NCBI GenBank assembly: GCA_022605955.1
Contig: JAKCOZ010000245.1
Coordinates: 1 to 64,000, forward strand
From: Rallus limicola
Taxonomy: Eukaryota > Chordata > Aves > Gruiformes > Rallidae
DNA: 64,000 bases
Reading direction: 5' to 3'
Made by a program: the position numbers and the translations under genes. This document shows, one piece after another, positions 35,701 to 48,204 of this stretch. The notes below the pieces were generated by a model. The model made no database searches and was not told where the DNA came from. It was given only the letters and a program-made list of their open reading frames with translations. How positions within the stretch are numbered: the first letter of the stretch is position 1; every line of letters starts with the position of its first letter.

Positions 35701-37116
35701 TGTGTCCTGTTAGGAGGTTTCAGACAAGCTATGCCTTTCATGCCTAGCTTCTTTACTTTGGGAGTTATTGCTGGACGTTTAGCATGTTTTGAACTGCAGT
35801 CTGCTAGGGCCGAGAAAAGCACCGTAGGAGGTTCCAGGCATGTTCCCTCTTTCCAGGCAAAGGAAAAGGCTGAGAGCCAAAGTGACAGGGTCTGCTCGTG
35901 TGTCCTGTTAGGAGGTTTCAGACAAGCTATGCCTTTCAGGCCTAGCTTCTTTACTTTGGGAGTTATTGCTGGACGTTTAGCATGTTTTGAACTGCAGTCT
36001 GCTAGGGCCGAGAAAAGCACTGTAGGAGGTAGCAGGTATGTTCCTTCTTTCCAGGCAAAGGAAAAGGCTGAGAGCCAAAGTGACAGGGTCTGCTTGTGTG
36101 TCCTGTTAGGAGGTTTCAGACAAGCTATGCCTTTCAGTCCTAGCTTCTTTACTTTGGGAGTTATTGCTGGACGTTTAGCATGTTTTGAACTGCAGTCTGC
36201 TAGGGCCGAGAAAAGCACCGTAGGAGGTTCCAGGCATGTTCCCTCTTTCCAGGCAAAGGAAAAGGCTGAGAGCCAAAGTGACAGGGTCTGCTTGTGTGTC
36301 CTGTTAGGAGGTTTCAGACAAGCTATGGCTTTCATGCCTAGCTTCTTTACTTTGGGAGTTATTGCTGGACGTTTAGCATGTTTTGAACTGCAGTCTGCTA
36401 GGGCCGAGAAAAGCACCGTAGGAGGTTCCAGGCATGTTCCCTCTTTCCAGGCAAAGGAAAAGGCTGAGAGCCAAAGTGACAGGGTCTGCTTGTGTGTCCT
36501 GTTAGGAGGTTTCAGACAAGCTATGGCTTTCATGCCTAGCTTCTTTACTTTGGGAGTTATTGCTGGACGTTTAGCATGTTTTGAACTGCAGTCTGGTAGG
36601 GCCGAGAAAAGCACTGTAGGAGGTAGCAGGTATGTTCCTTCTTTCCAGGCAAAGGAAAAGGCTGAGAGCCGAAGTGACAGGGTCTGCTTGTGTGTCCTGT
36701 TAGGAGGTTTCAGACAAGCTATGCCTTTCAGTCCTAGCTTCTTTACTTTGGGAGTTATTGCTGGACGTTTAGCAAGTTTTGAACTGCAGTCTGCTAGGGC
36801 CGAGAAAAGCACCGTAGGAGCATCCAGGCATGTTCCCTCTTTCCAGGCAAAGGAAAAGGCTGAGAGCCAAAGTGACAGGGTCTGCTTGTGTGTCCTGTTA
36901 GGAGGTTTCAGACAAGCTATGGCTTTCAGGCCTCGCTTCTTTACTTTGGGAGTTATTGCTGGACGTTTAGCATGTTTTGAACTGCAGTCTGCTAGGGCCG
37001 AGAAAAGCACCGTAGGAGGTTCCAGGCATGTTCCCTCTTTCCAGGCAAAGGAAAAGGCTGAGAGCCAAAGTGACAGTGTCTGCTTGTGTGTCCTGTTAGG
37101 AGGTTTCAGACAAGCT
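32761..37116 (+). repeat. 22-monomer higher-order repeat, copy 3
   Basis: A 4356-bp unit. GTCTGCTCGTG occurs at 34907 and 35897 and again at 37283 in the next unit, keeping the 10, 5, 7 monomer spacing of copy 1. The first marker position (32927) has reverted to the common GCTTGTG. Private features are CAGTCTGGTAGG near 33230 and 36596, AAAAGTCTG near 35669 and GCCGAAGTG near 36669. It closes with the AGCAAGTTTTG/GGAGCATCC monomer followed by the GGCCTCGCTTC monomer (36934), which seeds the next HOR series. Confidence 0.88.
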
Positions 37117-38304
37117 ATGCATTTCATGCCTAGCTTCTTTACTTTGGGAGTTATTGCTGGACGTTTAGCATGTTTTGAACTGCAGTCTGCTAGGGCCGAG
37201 AAAAGCACCGTAGTAGGTAGCAGGTATGTTCCTTCTTTCCAGGCAAAGGAAAAGGCTGAGAGCCAAAGTGACAGGGTCTGCTCGTGTGTCCTGTTAGGAG
37301 GTTTCAGACAAGCTATGCCTTTCATGCATAGCTTCTTTACTTTGGGAGTTATTGCTGGACGTTTAGCATGTTTTGAACTGCAGTCTGCTAGGGCCGAGAA
37401 AAGCACCGTAGGAGGTTCCAGGCATGTTCCCTCTTTCCAGGCAAAGGAAAAGGCTGAGAGCCAAAGCGACAGGGTCTGCTTGTGTGTCCTGTTAGGAGGT
37501 TTCAGACAAGCTATGCCTTTCATGCCTAGCTTCTTTACTTTGGGAGTTATTGCTGGACGTTTAGCATGTTTTGAACTGCAGTCTGCTAGGGCCGAGAAAA
37601 GCACTGTAGGAGGTAGCAGGTATGTTCCTTCTTTCCAGGCAAAGGAAAAGGCTGAGAGCCAAAGTGACAGGGTCTGCTTGTGTGTCCTGTTAGGAGGTTT
37701 CAGACAAGCTATGCCTTTCATGCCTAGCTTCTTTACTTTGGGAGTTATTGCTGGACGTTTAGCATGTTTTGAACTGCAGTCTGCTAGGGCCGAGAAAAGC
37801 ACCGTAGGAGGTTCCAGGCATGTTCCCTCTTTCCAGGCAAAGGAAAAGGCTGAGAGCCAAAGTGACAGGGTCTGCTTGTGTGTCCTGTTAGGAGGTTTCA
37901 GACAAGCTATGCCTTTCAGTCCTAGCTTCTTTACTTTGGGAGTTATTGCTGGACGTTTAGCAAGTTTTGAACTGCAGTCTGCTAGGGCCGAGAAAAGCAC
38001 CGTAGGAGCATCCAGGCATGTTCCCTCTTTCCAGGCAAAGGAAAAGGCTGAGAGCCAAAGTGACAGGGTCTGCTTGTGTGTCCTGTTAGGAGGTTTCAGA
38101 CAAGCTATGGCTTTCAGGCCTCGCTTCTTTACTTTGGGAGTTATTGCTGGACGTTTAGCATGTTTTGAACTGCAGTCTGCTAGGGCCGAGAAAAGCACCG
38201 TAGGAGGTTCCAGGCATGTTCCCTCTTTCCAGGCAAAGGAAAAGGCTGAGAGCCAAAGTGACAGTGTCTGCTTGTGTGTCCTGTTAGGAGGTTTCAGACA
38301 AGCT
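37117..38304 (+). repeat. 6-monomer higher-order repeat
   Basis: A 1188-bp unit starting with a GTAGTAGGTAGC monomer near 37211 and ending with the GGCCTCGCTTC monomer (38122, paired with 36934 exactly 6 monomers earlier) that also carries CAGTGTCTGC. Private changes are ATGCATTTC at 37117, TTCATGCATAGC near 37323 and AAAGCGACAGG near 37464. It is the shortest member of the series that continues as two 11-mers. Confidence 0.85.
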
Positions 38305-40482
38305 ATGCCTTTCATGCCTAGCTTCTTTACTTTGGGAGTTATTGCTGGACGTTTAGCATGTTTTGAACTGCAGTCTGCTAGGGCCGAGAAAAGCACCGTA
38401 GTAGGTAGCAGGTATGTTCCTTCTTTCCAGGCAAAGGAAAAGGCTGAGAGCCAAAGTGACAGGGTCTGCTCGTGTGTCCTGTTAGGAGGTTTCAGACAAG
38501 CTATGCCTTTCATGCCTAGCTTCTTTACTTTGGGAGTTATTGCTGGACGTTTAGCATGTTTTGAACTGCAGTCTGCTAGGGCCGAGAAAAGCACCGTAGG
38601 AGGTTCCAGGCATGTTCCCTCTTTCCAGGCAAAGGAAAAGGCTGAGAGCCAAAGTGACAGGGTCTGCTTGTGTGTCCTGTTAGGAGGTTTCAGACAAGCT
38701 ATGCCTTTCATGCCTAGCTTCTTTACTTTGGGAGTTATTGCTGGACGTTTAGCATGTTTTGAACTGCAGTCTGCTAGGGCCGAGAAAAGCACTGTAGGAG
38801 GTAGCAAGTATGTTCCTTCTTTCCAGGCAAAGGAAAAGGCTGAGAGCCAAAGTGACAGGGTCTGCTTGTGTGTCCTGTTAGGAGGTTTCAGACAAGCTAT
38901 GCCTTTCATGCCTAGCTTCTTTACTTTGGGAGTTATTGCTGGACGTTTAGCATGTTTTGAACTGCAGTCTGCTAGGGCCGAGAAAAGCACCGTAGGAGGT
39001 TCCAGGCATGTTCCCTCTTTCCAGGCAAAGGAAAAGGCTGAGAGCCAAAGTGACAGGGTCTGCTTGTGTGTCCTGTTAGGAGGTTTCAGACAAGCTATGC
39101 CTTTCAGTCCTAGCTTCTTTACTTTGGGAGTTATTGCTGGACGTTTAGCATGTTTTGAACTGCAGTCTGCTAGGGCCGAGAAAAGCACTGTAGGAGGGAG
39201 CATGTATGTTCCTTCTTTCCAGGCAAAGGAAAAGGCTGAGAGCCAAAGTGACAGGGTCAGCTTGTGTGTCCTGTTAGGAGGTTTTAGACAAGCTATGCCT
39301 TTCATGCCTAGCTTCTTTACTTTGGGAGTTATTGCTGGACGTTTAGCATGTTTTGAACTGCAGTCTGCTAGGGCCGAGAAAAGCACCGTAGGAGGTTCCA
39401 GGCATGTTCCCTCTTTCCAGGCAAAGGAAAAGGCTGAGAGCCAAAGTGACAGGGTCTGCTCGTGTGTCCTGTTAGGAGGTTTCAGACAAGCTATGCCTTT
39501 CAGTCCTAGCTTCTTTACTTTGGGAGTTATTGCTGGACGTTTAGCATGTTTTGAACTGCAGTCTGCTAGGGCCGAGAAAAGCACCGTAGGAGGTTCCAGG
39601 CATGTTCCCTCTTTCCAGGCAAAGGAAAAGGCTGAGAGCCAAAGTGACAGGGTCTGCTTGTGTGTCCTGTTAGGAGGTTTCAGACAAGCTATGCCTTTCA
39701 TGCCTAGCTTCTTTACTTTGGGAGTTATTGCTGGACGTTTAGCATGTTTTGAACTGCAGTCTGCTAGGGCCGAGAAAAGCACTGTAGGAGGTAGCAGGTA
39801 TGTTCCTTCTTTCCAGGCAAAGGAAAAGGCTGAGAGCCAAAGTGACAGGGTCTGCTTGTGTGTCCTGTTAGGAGGTTTCAGACAAGCTATGCCTTTCATG
39901 CCTAGCTTCTTTACTTTGGGAGTTATTGCTGGACGTTTAGCATGTTTTGAACTGCAGTCTGCTAGGGCCGAGAAAAGCACCGTAGGAGGTTCCAGGCATG
40001 TTCCCTCTTTCCAGGCAAAGGAAAAGGCTGAGAGCCAAAGTGACAGGGTCTGCTTGTGTGTCCTGTTAGGAGGTTTCAGACAAGCTATGCCTTTCAGTCC
40101 TAGCTTCTTTACTTTGGGCGTTATTGCTGGACGTTTAGCATGTTTTGAACTGCAGTCTGCTAGGGCCGAGAAAAGCACCGTAGGAGCTTCCAGGCATGTT
40201 CCCTCTTTCCAGGCAAAGGAAAAGGCTGAGAGCCAAAGTGACAGGGTCTGCTTGTGTGTCCTGTTAGGAGGTTTCAGACAAGCTATGGCTTTCAGGCCTC
40301 GCTTCTTTACTTTGGGAGTTATTGCTGGACGTTTAGCATGTTTTGAACTGCAGTCTGCTAGGGCCGAGAAAAGCACCGTAGGAGGTTCCAGGCATGTTCC
40401 CTCTTTCCAGGCAAAGGAAAAGGCTGAGAGCCAAAGTGACAGTGTCTGCTTGTGTGTCCTGTTAGGAGGTTTCAGACAAGCT
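38305..40482 (+). repeat. 11-monomer higher-order repeat, copy 1
   Basis: A 2178-bp unit that equals the preceding 6-mer with five monomers inserted after the fourth. Markers with their partners 2178 bp later: AGCAAGTATG (38807 and 40985), GGTTTTAGACA (39285 and 41463) and TTGGGCGTTATTG (40119 and 42297). The GGCCTCGCTTC marker at 40300 pairs with 38122. The inserted block begins with the GGGAGCATGTATG monomer near 39196. Confidence 0.9.
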
Positions 40483-42660
40483 ATGCCTTTCATGCCTAGC
40501 TTCTTTACTTTGGGAGTTATTGCTGGACGTTTAGCATGTTTTGAACTGCAGTCTGCTAGGGCCGAGAAAAGCACCGTAGTAGGTAGCAGGTATGTTCCTT
40601 CTTTCCAGGCAAAGGAAAAGGCTGAGAGCCAAAGTGACAGGGTCTGCTCGTGTGTCCTGTTAGGAGGTTTCAGACAAGCTATGCCTTTCATGCCTAGCTT
40701 CTTTACTTTGGGAGTTATTGCTGGACGTTTAGCATGTTTTGAACTGCAGTCTGCTAGGGCCGAGAAAAGCACCGTAGGAGGTTCCAGGCATGTTCCCTCT
40801 TTCCAGGCAAAGGAAAAGGCTGAGAGCCAAAGTGACAGGGTCTGCTTGTGTGTCCTGTTAGGAGGTTTCAGACAAGCTATGCCTTTCATGCCTAGCTTCT
40901 TTACTTTGGGAGTTATTGCTGGACGTTTAGCATGTTTTGAACTGCAGTCTGCTAGGGCCGAGAAAAGCACTGTAGGAGGTAGCAAGTATGTTCCTTCTTT
41001 CCAGGCAAAGGAAAAGGCTGAGAGCCAAAGTGACAGGGTCTGCTTGTGTGTCCTGTTAGGAGGTTTCAGACAAGCTATGCCTTTCAGTCCTAGCTTCTTT
41101 ACTTTGGGAGTTATTGCTGGACGTTTAGCATGTTTTGAACTGCAGTCTGCTAGGGCCGAGAAAAGCACCGTAGGAGGTTCCAGGCATGTTCCCTCTTTCC
41201 AGGCAAAGGAAAAGGCTGAGAGCCAAAGTGACAGGGTCTGCTTGTGTGTCCTGTTAGGAGGTTTCAGACAAGCTATGCCTTTCAGTCCTAGCTTCTTTAC
41301 TTTGGGAGTTATTGCTGGACGTTTAGCATGTTTTGAACTGCAGTCTGCTAGGGCCGAGAAAAGCACTGTAGGAGGGAGCATGTATGTTCCTTCTTTCCAG
41401 GCAAAGGAAAAGGCTGAGAGCCAAAGTGACAGGGTCAGCTTGTGTGTCCTGTTAGGAGGTTTTAGACAAGCTATGCCTTTCATGCCTAGCTTCTTTACTT
41501 TGGGAGTTATTGCTGGACGTTTAGCATGTTTTGAACTGCAGTCTGCTAGGGCCGAGAAAAGCACCGTAGGAGGTTCCAGGCATGTTCCCTCTTTCCAGGC
41601 AAAGGAAAAGGCTGAGAGCCAAAGTGACAGGGTCTGCTCGTGTGTCCTGTTAGGAGGTTTCAGACAAGCTATGCCTTTCAGTCCTAGCTTCTTTACTTTG
41701 GGAGTTATTGCTGGACGTTTAGCATGTTTTGAACTGCAGTCTGCTAGGGCCGAGAAAAGCACCGTAGGAGGTTCCAGGCATGTTCCCTCTTTCCAGGCAA
41801 AGGAAAAGGCTGAGAGCCAAAGTGACAGGGTCTGCTTGTGTGTCCTGTTAGGAGGTTTCAGACAAGCTATGCCTTTCATGCCTAGCTTCTTTACTTTGGG
41901 AGTTATTGCTGGACGTTTAGCATGTTTTGAACTGCAGTCTGCTAGGGCCGAGAAAAGCACTGTAGGAGGTAGCAGGTATGTTCCTTCTTTCCAGGCAAAG
42001 GAAAAGGCTGAGAGCCAAAGTGACAGGGTCTGCTTGTGTGTCCTGTTAGGAGGTTTCAGACAAGCTATGCCTTTCATGCCTAGCTTCTTTACTTTGGGAG
42101 TTATTGCTGGACGTTTAGCATGTTTTGAACTGCAGTCTGCTAGGGCCGAGAAAAGCACCGTAGGAGGTTCCAGGCATGTTCCCTCTTTCCAGGCAAAGGA
42201 AAAGGCTGAGAGCCAAAGTGACAGGGTCTGCTTGTGTGTCCTGTTAGGAGGTTTCAGACAAGCTATGCCTTTCAGTCCTAGCTTCTTTACTTTGGGCGTT
42301 ATTGCTGGACGTTTAGCATGTTTTGAACTGCAGTCTGCTAGGGCCGAGAAAAGCACCGTAGGAGCTTCCAGGCATGTTCCCTCTTTCCAGGCAAAGGAAA
42401 AGGCTGAGAGCCAAAGTGACAGGGTCTGCTTGTGTGTCCTGTTAGGAGGTTTCAGACAAGCTATGCCTTTCAGTTCTAGCTTCTTTACTTTGGGAGTTAT
42501 TGCTGGACGTTTAGCAAGTTTTGAACTGCAGTCTGCTAGGGCCGAGAAAAGCACCGTAGGAGCATCCAGGCATGTTCCCTCTTTCCAGGCAAAGGAAAAG
42601 GCTGAGAGCCAAAGTGACAGGGTCTGCTTGTGTGTCCTGTTAGGAGGTTTCAGACAAGCT
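40483..42660 (+). repeat. 11-monomer higher-order repeat, copy 2
   Basis: A 2178-bp unit matching 38305-40482 in register for ten monomers. The eleventh is replaced by a monomer with TTCAGTTCTAGC (near 42474), AGCAAGTTTTG and GGAGCATCC. The following monomer starts with the rare GCTATCGC at 42661. The whole unit is copied again at about 55.7-57.9 kb. Confidence 0.88.
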
Positions 42661-45600
42661 ATCGCTTTCATGCCTAGCTTCTTTACTTTGGGAGTTATTG
42701 CTGGACGTTTAGCATGTTTTGAACTGCAGTCTGCTAGGGCCGAGAAAAGCACCGTAGGAGGTTCCAGGCATGTTCCCTCTTTCCAGGCAAAGGAAAAGGC
42801 TGAGAGCCAAAGTGACAGGGTCTGCTTGTGTGTCCTGTTAGGAGGTTTCAGACAAGCTATGCCTTTCATGCCTAGCTTCTTTACTTTGGGAGTTATTGCT
42901 GGACGTTTAGCATGTTTTGAACTGCAGTCTGCTAGGGCCGAGAAAAGCACTGTAGGAGGTAGCAGGTATGTTCCTTCTTTCCAGGCAAAGGAAAAGGCTG
43001 AGAGCCAAAGTGACAGGGTCTGCTTGTGTGTCCTGTTAGGAGGTTTCAGACAAGCTATGCCTTTCATGCCTAGCTTCTTTACTTTGGGAGTTATTGCTGG
43101 ACGTTTAGCATGTTTTGAACTGCAGTCTGCTAGGGCCGAGAAAAGCACCGTAGGAGGTTCCAGGCATGTTCCCTCTTTCCAGGCAAAGGAAAAGGCTGAG
43201 AGCCAAAGTGACAGGGTCTGCTTGTGTGTCCTGTTAGGAGGTTTCAGACAAGCTATGCCTTTCAGTCCTAGCTTCTTTACTTTGGGAGTTATTGCTGGAC
43301 GTTTAGCATGTTTTGAACTGCAGTCTGCTAGGGCCGAGAAAAGCACCGTAGGAGGTAGCAGGTATGTTCCTTCTTTCCAGGCAAAGGAAAAGGCTGAGAG
43401 CCAAAGTGACAGGGTCTGCTTGTGTGTCCTGTTAGGAGGTTTCAGACAAGCTATGCCTTTCAGTCCTAGCTTCTTTACTTTGGGAGTTATTGCTGGACGT
43501 TTAGCAAGTTTTGAACTGCAGTCTGCTAGGGCCGAGAAAAGCACCGTAGGAGCATCCAGGCATGTTCCCTCTTTCCAGGCAAAGGAAAAGGCTGAGAGCC
43601 AAAGTGACAGGGTCTGCTTGTGTGTCCTGTTAGGAGGTTTCAGACAAGCTATGGCTTTCATGCCTAGCTTCTTTACTTTGGGAGTTATTGCTGGACGTTT
43701 AGCATGTTTTGAACTGCAGTCTGCTAGGGCCGAGAAAAGCACCGTAGGAGGTTCCAGGCATGTTCCCTCTTTCCAGGCAAAGGAAAAGGCTGAGAGCCAA
43801 AGTGACAGGGTCTGCTTGTGTGTCCTGTTAGGAGGTTTCACACAAGCTATGCCTTTCATGCCTAGCTTCTTTACTTTGGGAGTTATTGCTGGACGTTTAG
43901 CATGTTTTGAACTGCAGTCTGCTAGGGCCGAGAAAAGCACTGTAGGAGGTAGCAGGTATGTTCCTTCTTTCCAGGCAAAGGAAAAGGCTGAGAGCCAAAG
44001 TGACAGGGTCTGCTTGTGTGTCCTGTTAGGAGGTTTCACACAAGCTATGCCTTTCAGTCCTAGCTTCTTTACTTTGGGAGTTATTGCTGGACGTTTAGCA
44101 TGTTTTGAACTGCAGTCTGCTAGGCCCGAGAAAAGCACCGTAGGAGGTTCCAGGCATGTTCCCTCTTTCCAGGCAAAGGAAAAGGCTGAGAGCCAAAGTG
44201 ACAGGGTCTGCTTGTGTGTCCTGTTAGGAGGTTTCAGACAAGCTATGGCTTTCATGCCTAGCTTCTTTACTTTGGGAGTTATTGCTGGACGTTTAGCATG
44301 TTTTGAACTGCAGTCTGCTAGGGCCGAGAAAAGCACCGTAGGAGGTTCCAGGCATGTTCCCTCTTTCCAGGCAAAGGAAAAGGCTGAGAGCCAAAGTGAC
44401 AGGGTCTGCTTGTGTGTCCTGTTAGGAGGTTTCAGACAAGCTATGCCTTTCATGCCTAGCTTCTTTACTTTGGGAGTTATTGCTGGACGTTTAGCATGTT
44501 TTGAACTGCAGTCTGCTAGGGCCGAGAAAAGCACCGTAGGAGGTTCCAGGCATGTTCCCTCTTTCCAGGCAAAGGAAAAGGCTGAGAGCCAAAGTGACAG
44601 GGTCTGCTTGTGTGTCCTGTTAGGAGGTTTCAGACAAGCTATGCCTTTCAGTCCTAGCTTCTTTACTTTGGGAGTTATTGCTGGACGTTTAGCATGTTTT
44701 GAACTGCAGTCTGCTAGGGCCGAGAAAAGCACCGTAGGAGGTTCCAGGCATGTTCCCTCTTTCCAGGCAAAGGAAAAGGCTGAGAGCCAAAGTGACAGGG
44801 TCTGCTTGTGTGTCCTGTTAGGAGGTTTCAGACAAGCTATGCCTTTCATGCCTAGCTTCTTTACTTTGGGAGTTATTGCTGGACGTTTAGCATGTTTTGA
44901 ACTGCAGTCTGCTAGGGCCGAGAAAAGCACCGTAGGAGGTTCCAGGCATGTTCCCTCTTTCCAGGCAAAGGAAAAGGCTGAGAGCCAAAGTGACAGGGTC
45001 TGCTTGTGTGTCCTGTTAGGAGGTTTCAGACAAGCTATGCCTTTCATGCCTAGCTTCTTTACTTTGGGAGTTATTGCTGGACGTTTAGCATGTTTTGAAC
45101 TGCAGTCTGCTAGGGCCGAGAAAAGCACCGTAGGAGGTTCCAGGCATGTTCCCTCTTTCCAGGCAAAGGAAAAGGCTGAGAGCCAAAGTGACAGGGTCAG
45201 CTTGTGTGTCCTGTTAGGAGGTTTCAGACAAGCTATGCCTTTCATGCCTAGCTTCTTTACTTTGGGAGTTATTGCTGGACGTTTAGCATGTTTTGAACTG
45301 CAGTCTGCTAGGGCCGAGAAAAGCACCGTAGGAGGTTCCAGGCATGTTCCCTCTTTCCAGGCAAAGGAAAAGGCTGAGAGCCAAAGTGACAGGGTCTGCT
45401 CGTGTGTCCTGTTAGGAGGTTTCAGACAAGCTATGCCTTTCAGGCCTAGCTTCTTTACTTTGGGAGTTATTGCTGGACGTTTAGCATGTTTTGAACTGCA
45501 GTCTGCTAGGGCCGAGAAAAGCACCGTAGGAGGTTCCAGGCATGTTCCCTCTTTCCAGACAAAGGAAAAGGCTGAGAGCCAAAGTGACAGGGTCTGCTTG

Positions 45601-47016
45601 TGTGTCCTGTTAGGAGGTTTCAGACAAGCTATGCCTTTCATGCCTAGCTTCTTTACTTTGGGAGTTATTGCTGGACGTTTAGCATGTTTTGAACTGCAGT
45701 CTGCTAGGGCCGAGAAAAGCACCGTAGGAGGTTCCAGGCATGATCCCTCTTTCCAGGCAAAGGAAAAGGCTGAGAGCCAAAGTGACAGGGTCTGCTTGTG
45801 TGTCCTGTTAGGAGGTTTCAGACAAGCTATGCCTTTCAGTCCTAGCTTCTTTACTTTGGGAGTTATTGCTGGACGTTTAGCATGTTTTGAACTGCAGTCT
45901 GCTAGGGCCGAGAAAAGCACCGTAGGAGGTTCCAGGCATGTTCCCTCTTTCCAGGCAAAGGAAAAGGCTGAGAGCCAAAGTGACAGGGTCTGCTTGTGTG
46001 TCCTGTTAGGAGGTTTCAGACAAGCTATGCCTTTCATGCCTAGCTTCTTTACTTTGGGAGTTATTGCTGTACGTTTAGCATGTTTTGAACTGCAGTCTGC
46101 TAGGGCCGAGAAAAGCACCGTAGGAGGTTCCAGGCATGTTCCCTCTTTCCAGGCAAAGGAAAAGGCTGAGAGCCAAAGTGACAGGGTCTGCTTGTGTGTC
46201 CTGTTAGGAGGTTTCAGACAAGCTATGCCTTTCAGTCCTAGCTTCTTTACTTTGGGAGTTATTGCTGGACGTTTAGCATGTTTTGAACTGCAGTCTGCTA
46301 GGGCCGAGAAAAGCACCGTAGGAGCTTCCAGGCATGTTCCCTCTTTCCAGGCAAAGGAAAAGGCTGAGAGCCAAAGTGACAGGGTCAGCTTGTGTGTCCT
46401 GTTAGGAGGTTTCAGACAAGCTATGCCTTTCATGCCTAGCTTCTTTACTTTGGGAGTTATTGCTGGACGTTTAGCATGTTTTGAACTGCAGTCTGCTAGG
46501 GCCGAGAAAAGCACCGTAGGAGGTTCCAGGCATGTTCCCTCTTTCCAGGCAAAGGAAAAGGCTGAGAGCCAAAGTGACAGGGTCTGCTCGTGTGTCCTGT
46601 TAGGAGGTTTCAGACAAGCTATGCCTTTCAGGCCTAGCTTCTTTACTTTGGGAGTTATTGCTGGACGTTTAGCATGTTTTGAACTGCAGTCTGCTAGGGC
46701 CGAGAAAAGCACTGTAGGAGGTAGCAGGTATGTTCCTTCTTTCCAGGCAAAGGAAAAGGCTGAGAGCCAAAGTGACAGGGTCTGCTTGTGTGTCCTGTTA
46801 GGAGGTTTCAGACAAGCTATGCCTTTCAGTCCTAGCTTCTTTACTTTGGGAGTTATTGCTGGACGTTTAGCATGTTTTGAACTGCAGTCTGCTAGGGCCG
46901 AGAAAAGCACCGTAGGAGGTTCCAGGCATGTTCCCTCTTTCCAGGCAAAGGAAAAGGCTGAGAGCCAAAGTGACAGGGTCAGCTTGTGTGTCCTGTTAGG
47001 AGGTTTCAGACAAGCT
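42661..47016 (+). repeat. Satellite stretch within duplication copy 1
   Basis: This is continuous satellite following the 11-mers. Markers are GCTATCGC at 42661, GGTTTCACACAAG near 43840 and 44038 (two neighbouring monomers), TAGGCCCGAG at 44121, a trimer at 45235-45828 that is tandemly duplicated further right, and GCTGTACG at 46070. I did not resolve a repeating HOR inside this stretch. Its partner at 57908-61.7 kb has the same order minus whole monomers. Confidence 0.75.
45235..45828 (+). repeat. Trimer (GCTCG, CAGACAAAG, GCATGATCC), isolated copy
   Basis: Three successive monomers carry GTCTGCTCGTG, then CCAGACAAAG (45559), then GCATGATCC (45743). The same trimer appears nine monomers later in tandem (47017 onward) and, with its first monomer slightly changed, at 50779-51372. 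It also lies in both parts of the second duplication copy (CAGACAAAG at 60409 and 61993). Confidence 0.8.
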
Positions 47017-48204
47017 ATGCCTTTCATGCCTAGCTTCTTTACTTTGGGAGTTATTGCTGGACGTTTAGCATGTTTTGAACTGCAGTCTGCTAGGGCCGAG
47101 AAAAGCACCGTAGGAGGTTCCAGGCATGTTCCCTCTTTCCAGGCAAAGGAAAAGGCTGAGAGCCAAAGTGACAGGGTCTGCTCGTGTGTCCTGTTAGGAG
47201 GTTTCAGACAAGCTATGCCTTTCAGGCCTAGCTTCTTTACTTTGGGAGTTATTGCTGGACGTTTAGCATGTTTTGAACTGCAGTCTGCTAGGGCCGAGAA
47301 AAGCACCGTAGGAGGTTCCAGGCATGTTCCCTCTTTCCAGACAAAGGAAAAGGCTGAGAGCCAAAGTGACAGGGTCTGCTTGTGTGTCCTGTTAGGAGGT
47401 TTCAGACAAGCTATGCCTTTCATGCCTAGCTTCTTTACTTTGGGAGTTATTGCTGGACGTTTAGCATGTTTTGAACTGCAGTCTGCTAGGGCCGAGAAAA
47501 GCACCGTAGGAGGTTCCAGGCATGATCCCTCTTTCCAGGCAAAGGAAAAGGCTGAGAGCCAAAGTGACAGGGTCAGCTTGTGTGTCCTGTTAGGAGGTTT
47601 CAGACAAGCTATGCCTTTCATGCCTAGCTTCTTTACTTTGGGAGTTATTGCTGGACGTTTAGCATGTTTTGAACTGCAGTCTGCTAGGGCCGAGAAAAGC
47701 ACCGTAGGAGGTTCCAGGCATGTTCCCTCTTTCCAGGCAAAGGAAAAGGCTGAGAGCCAAAGTGACAGGGTCTGCTCGTGTGTCCTGTTAGGAGGTTTCA
47801 GACAAGCTATGCCTTTCAGGCCTAGCTTCTTTACTTTGGGAGTTATTGCTGGACGTTTAGCATGTTTTGAACTGCAGTCTGCTAGGGCCGAGAAAAGCAC
47901 CGTAGGAGGTTCCAGGCATGTTCCCTCTTTCCAGACAAAGGAAAAGGCTGAGAGCCAAAGTGACAGGGTCTGCTTGTGTGTCCTGTTAGGAGGTTTCAGA
48001 CAAGCTATGCCTTTCATGCCTAGCTTCTTTACTTTGGGAGTTATTGCTGGACGTTTAGCATGTTTTGAACTGCAGTCTGCTAGGGCCGAGAAAAGCACCG
48101 TAGGAGGTTCCAGGCATGATCCCTCTTTCCAGGCAAAGGAAAAGGCTGAGAGCCAAAGTGACAGGGTCTGCTTGTGTGTCCTGTTAGGAGGTTTCAGACA
48201 AGCT
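47017..48204 (+). repeat. Tandem duplication of the trimer (2 x 594 bp)
   Basis: Units 47017-47610 and 47611-48204 have the same order. CAGACAAAG occurs at 47341 and 47935 and GCATGATCC at 47525 and 48119, each 594 bp (3 monomers) apart. The second duplication copy has only one such trimer at the equivalent place, so this is a gain here or a loss there of exactly three periods. Confidence 0.88.
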
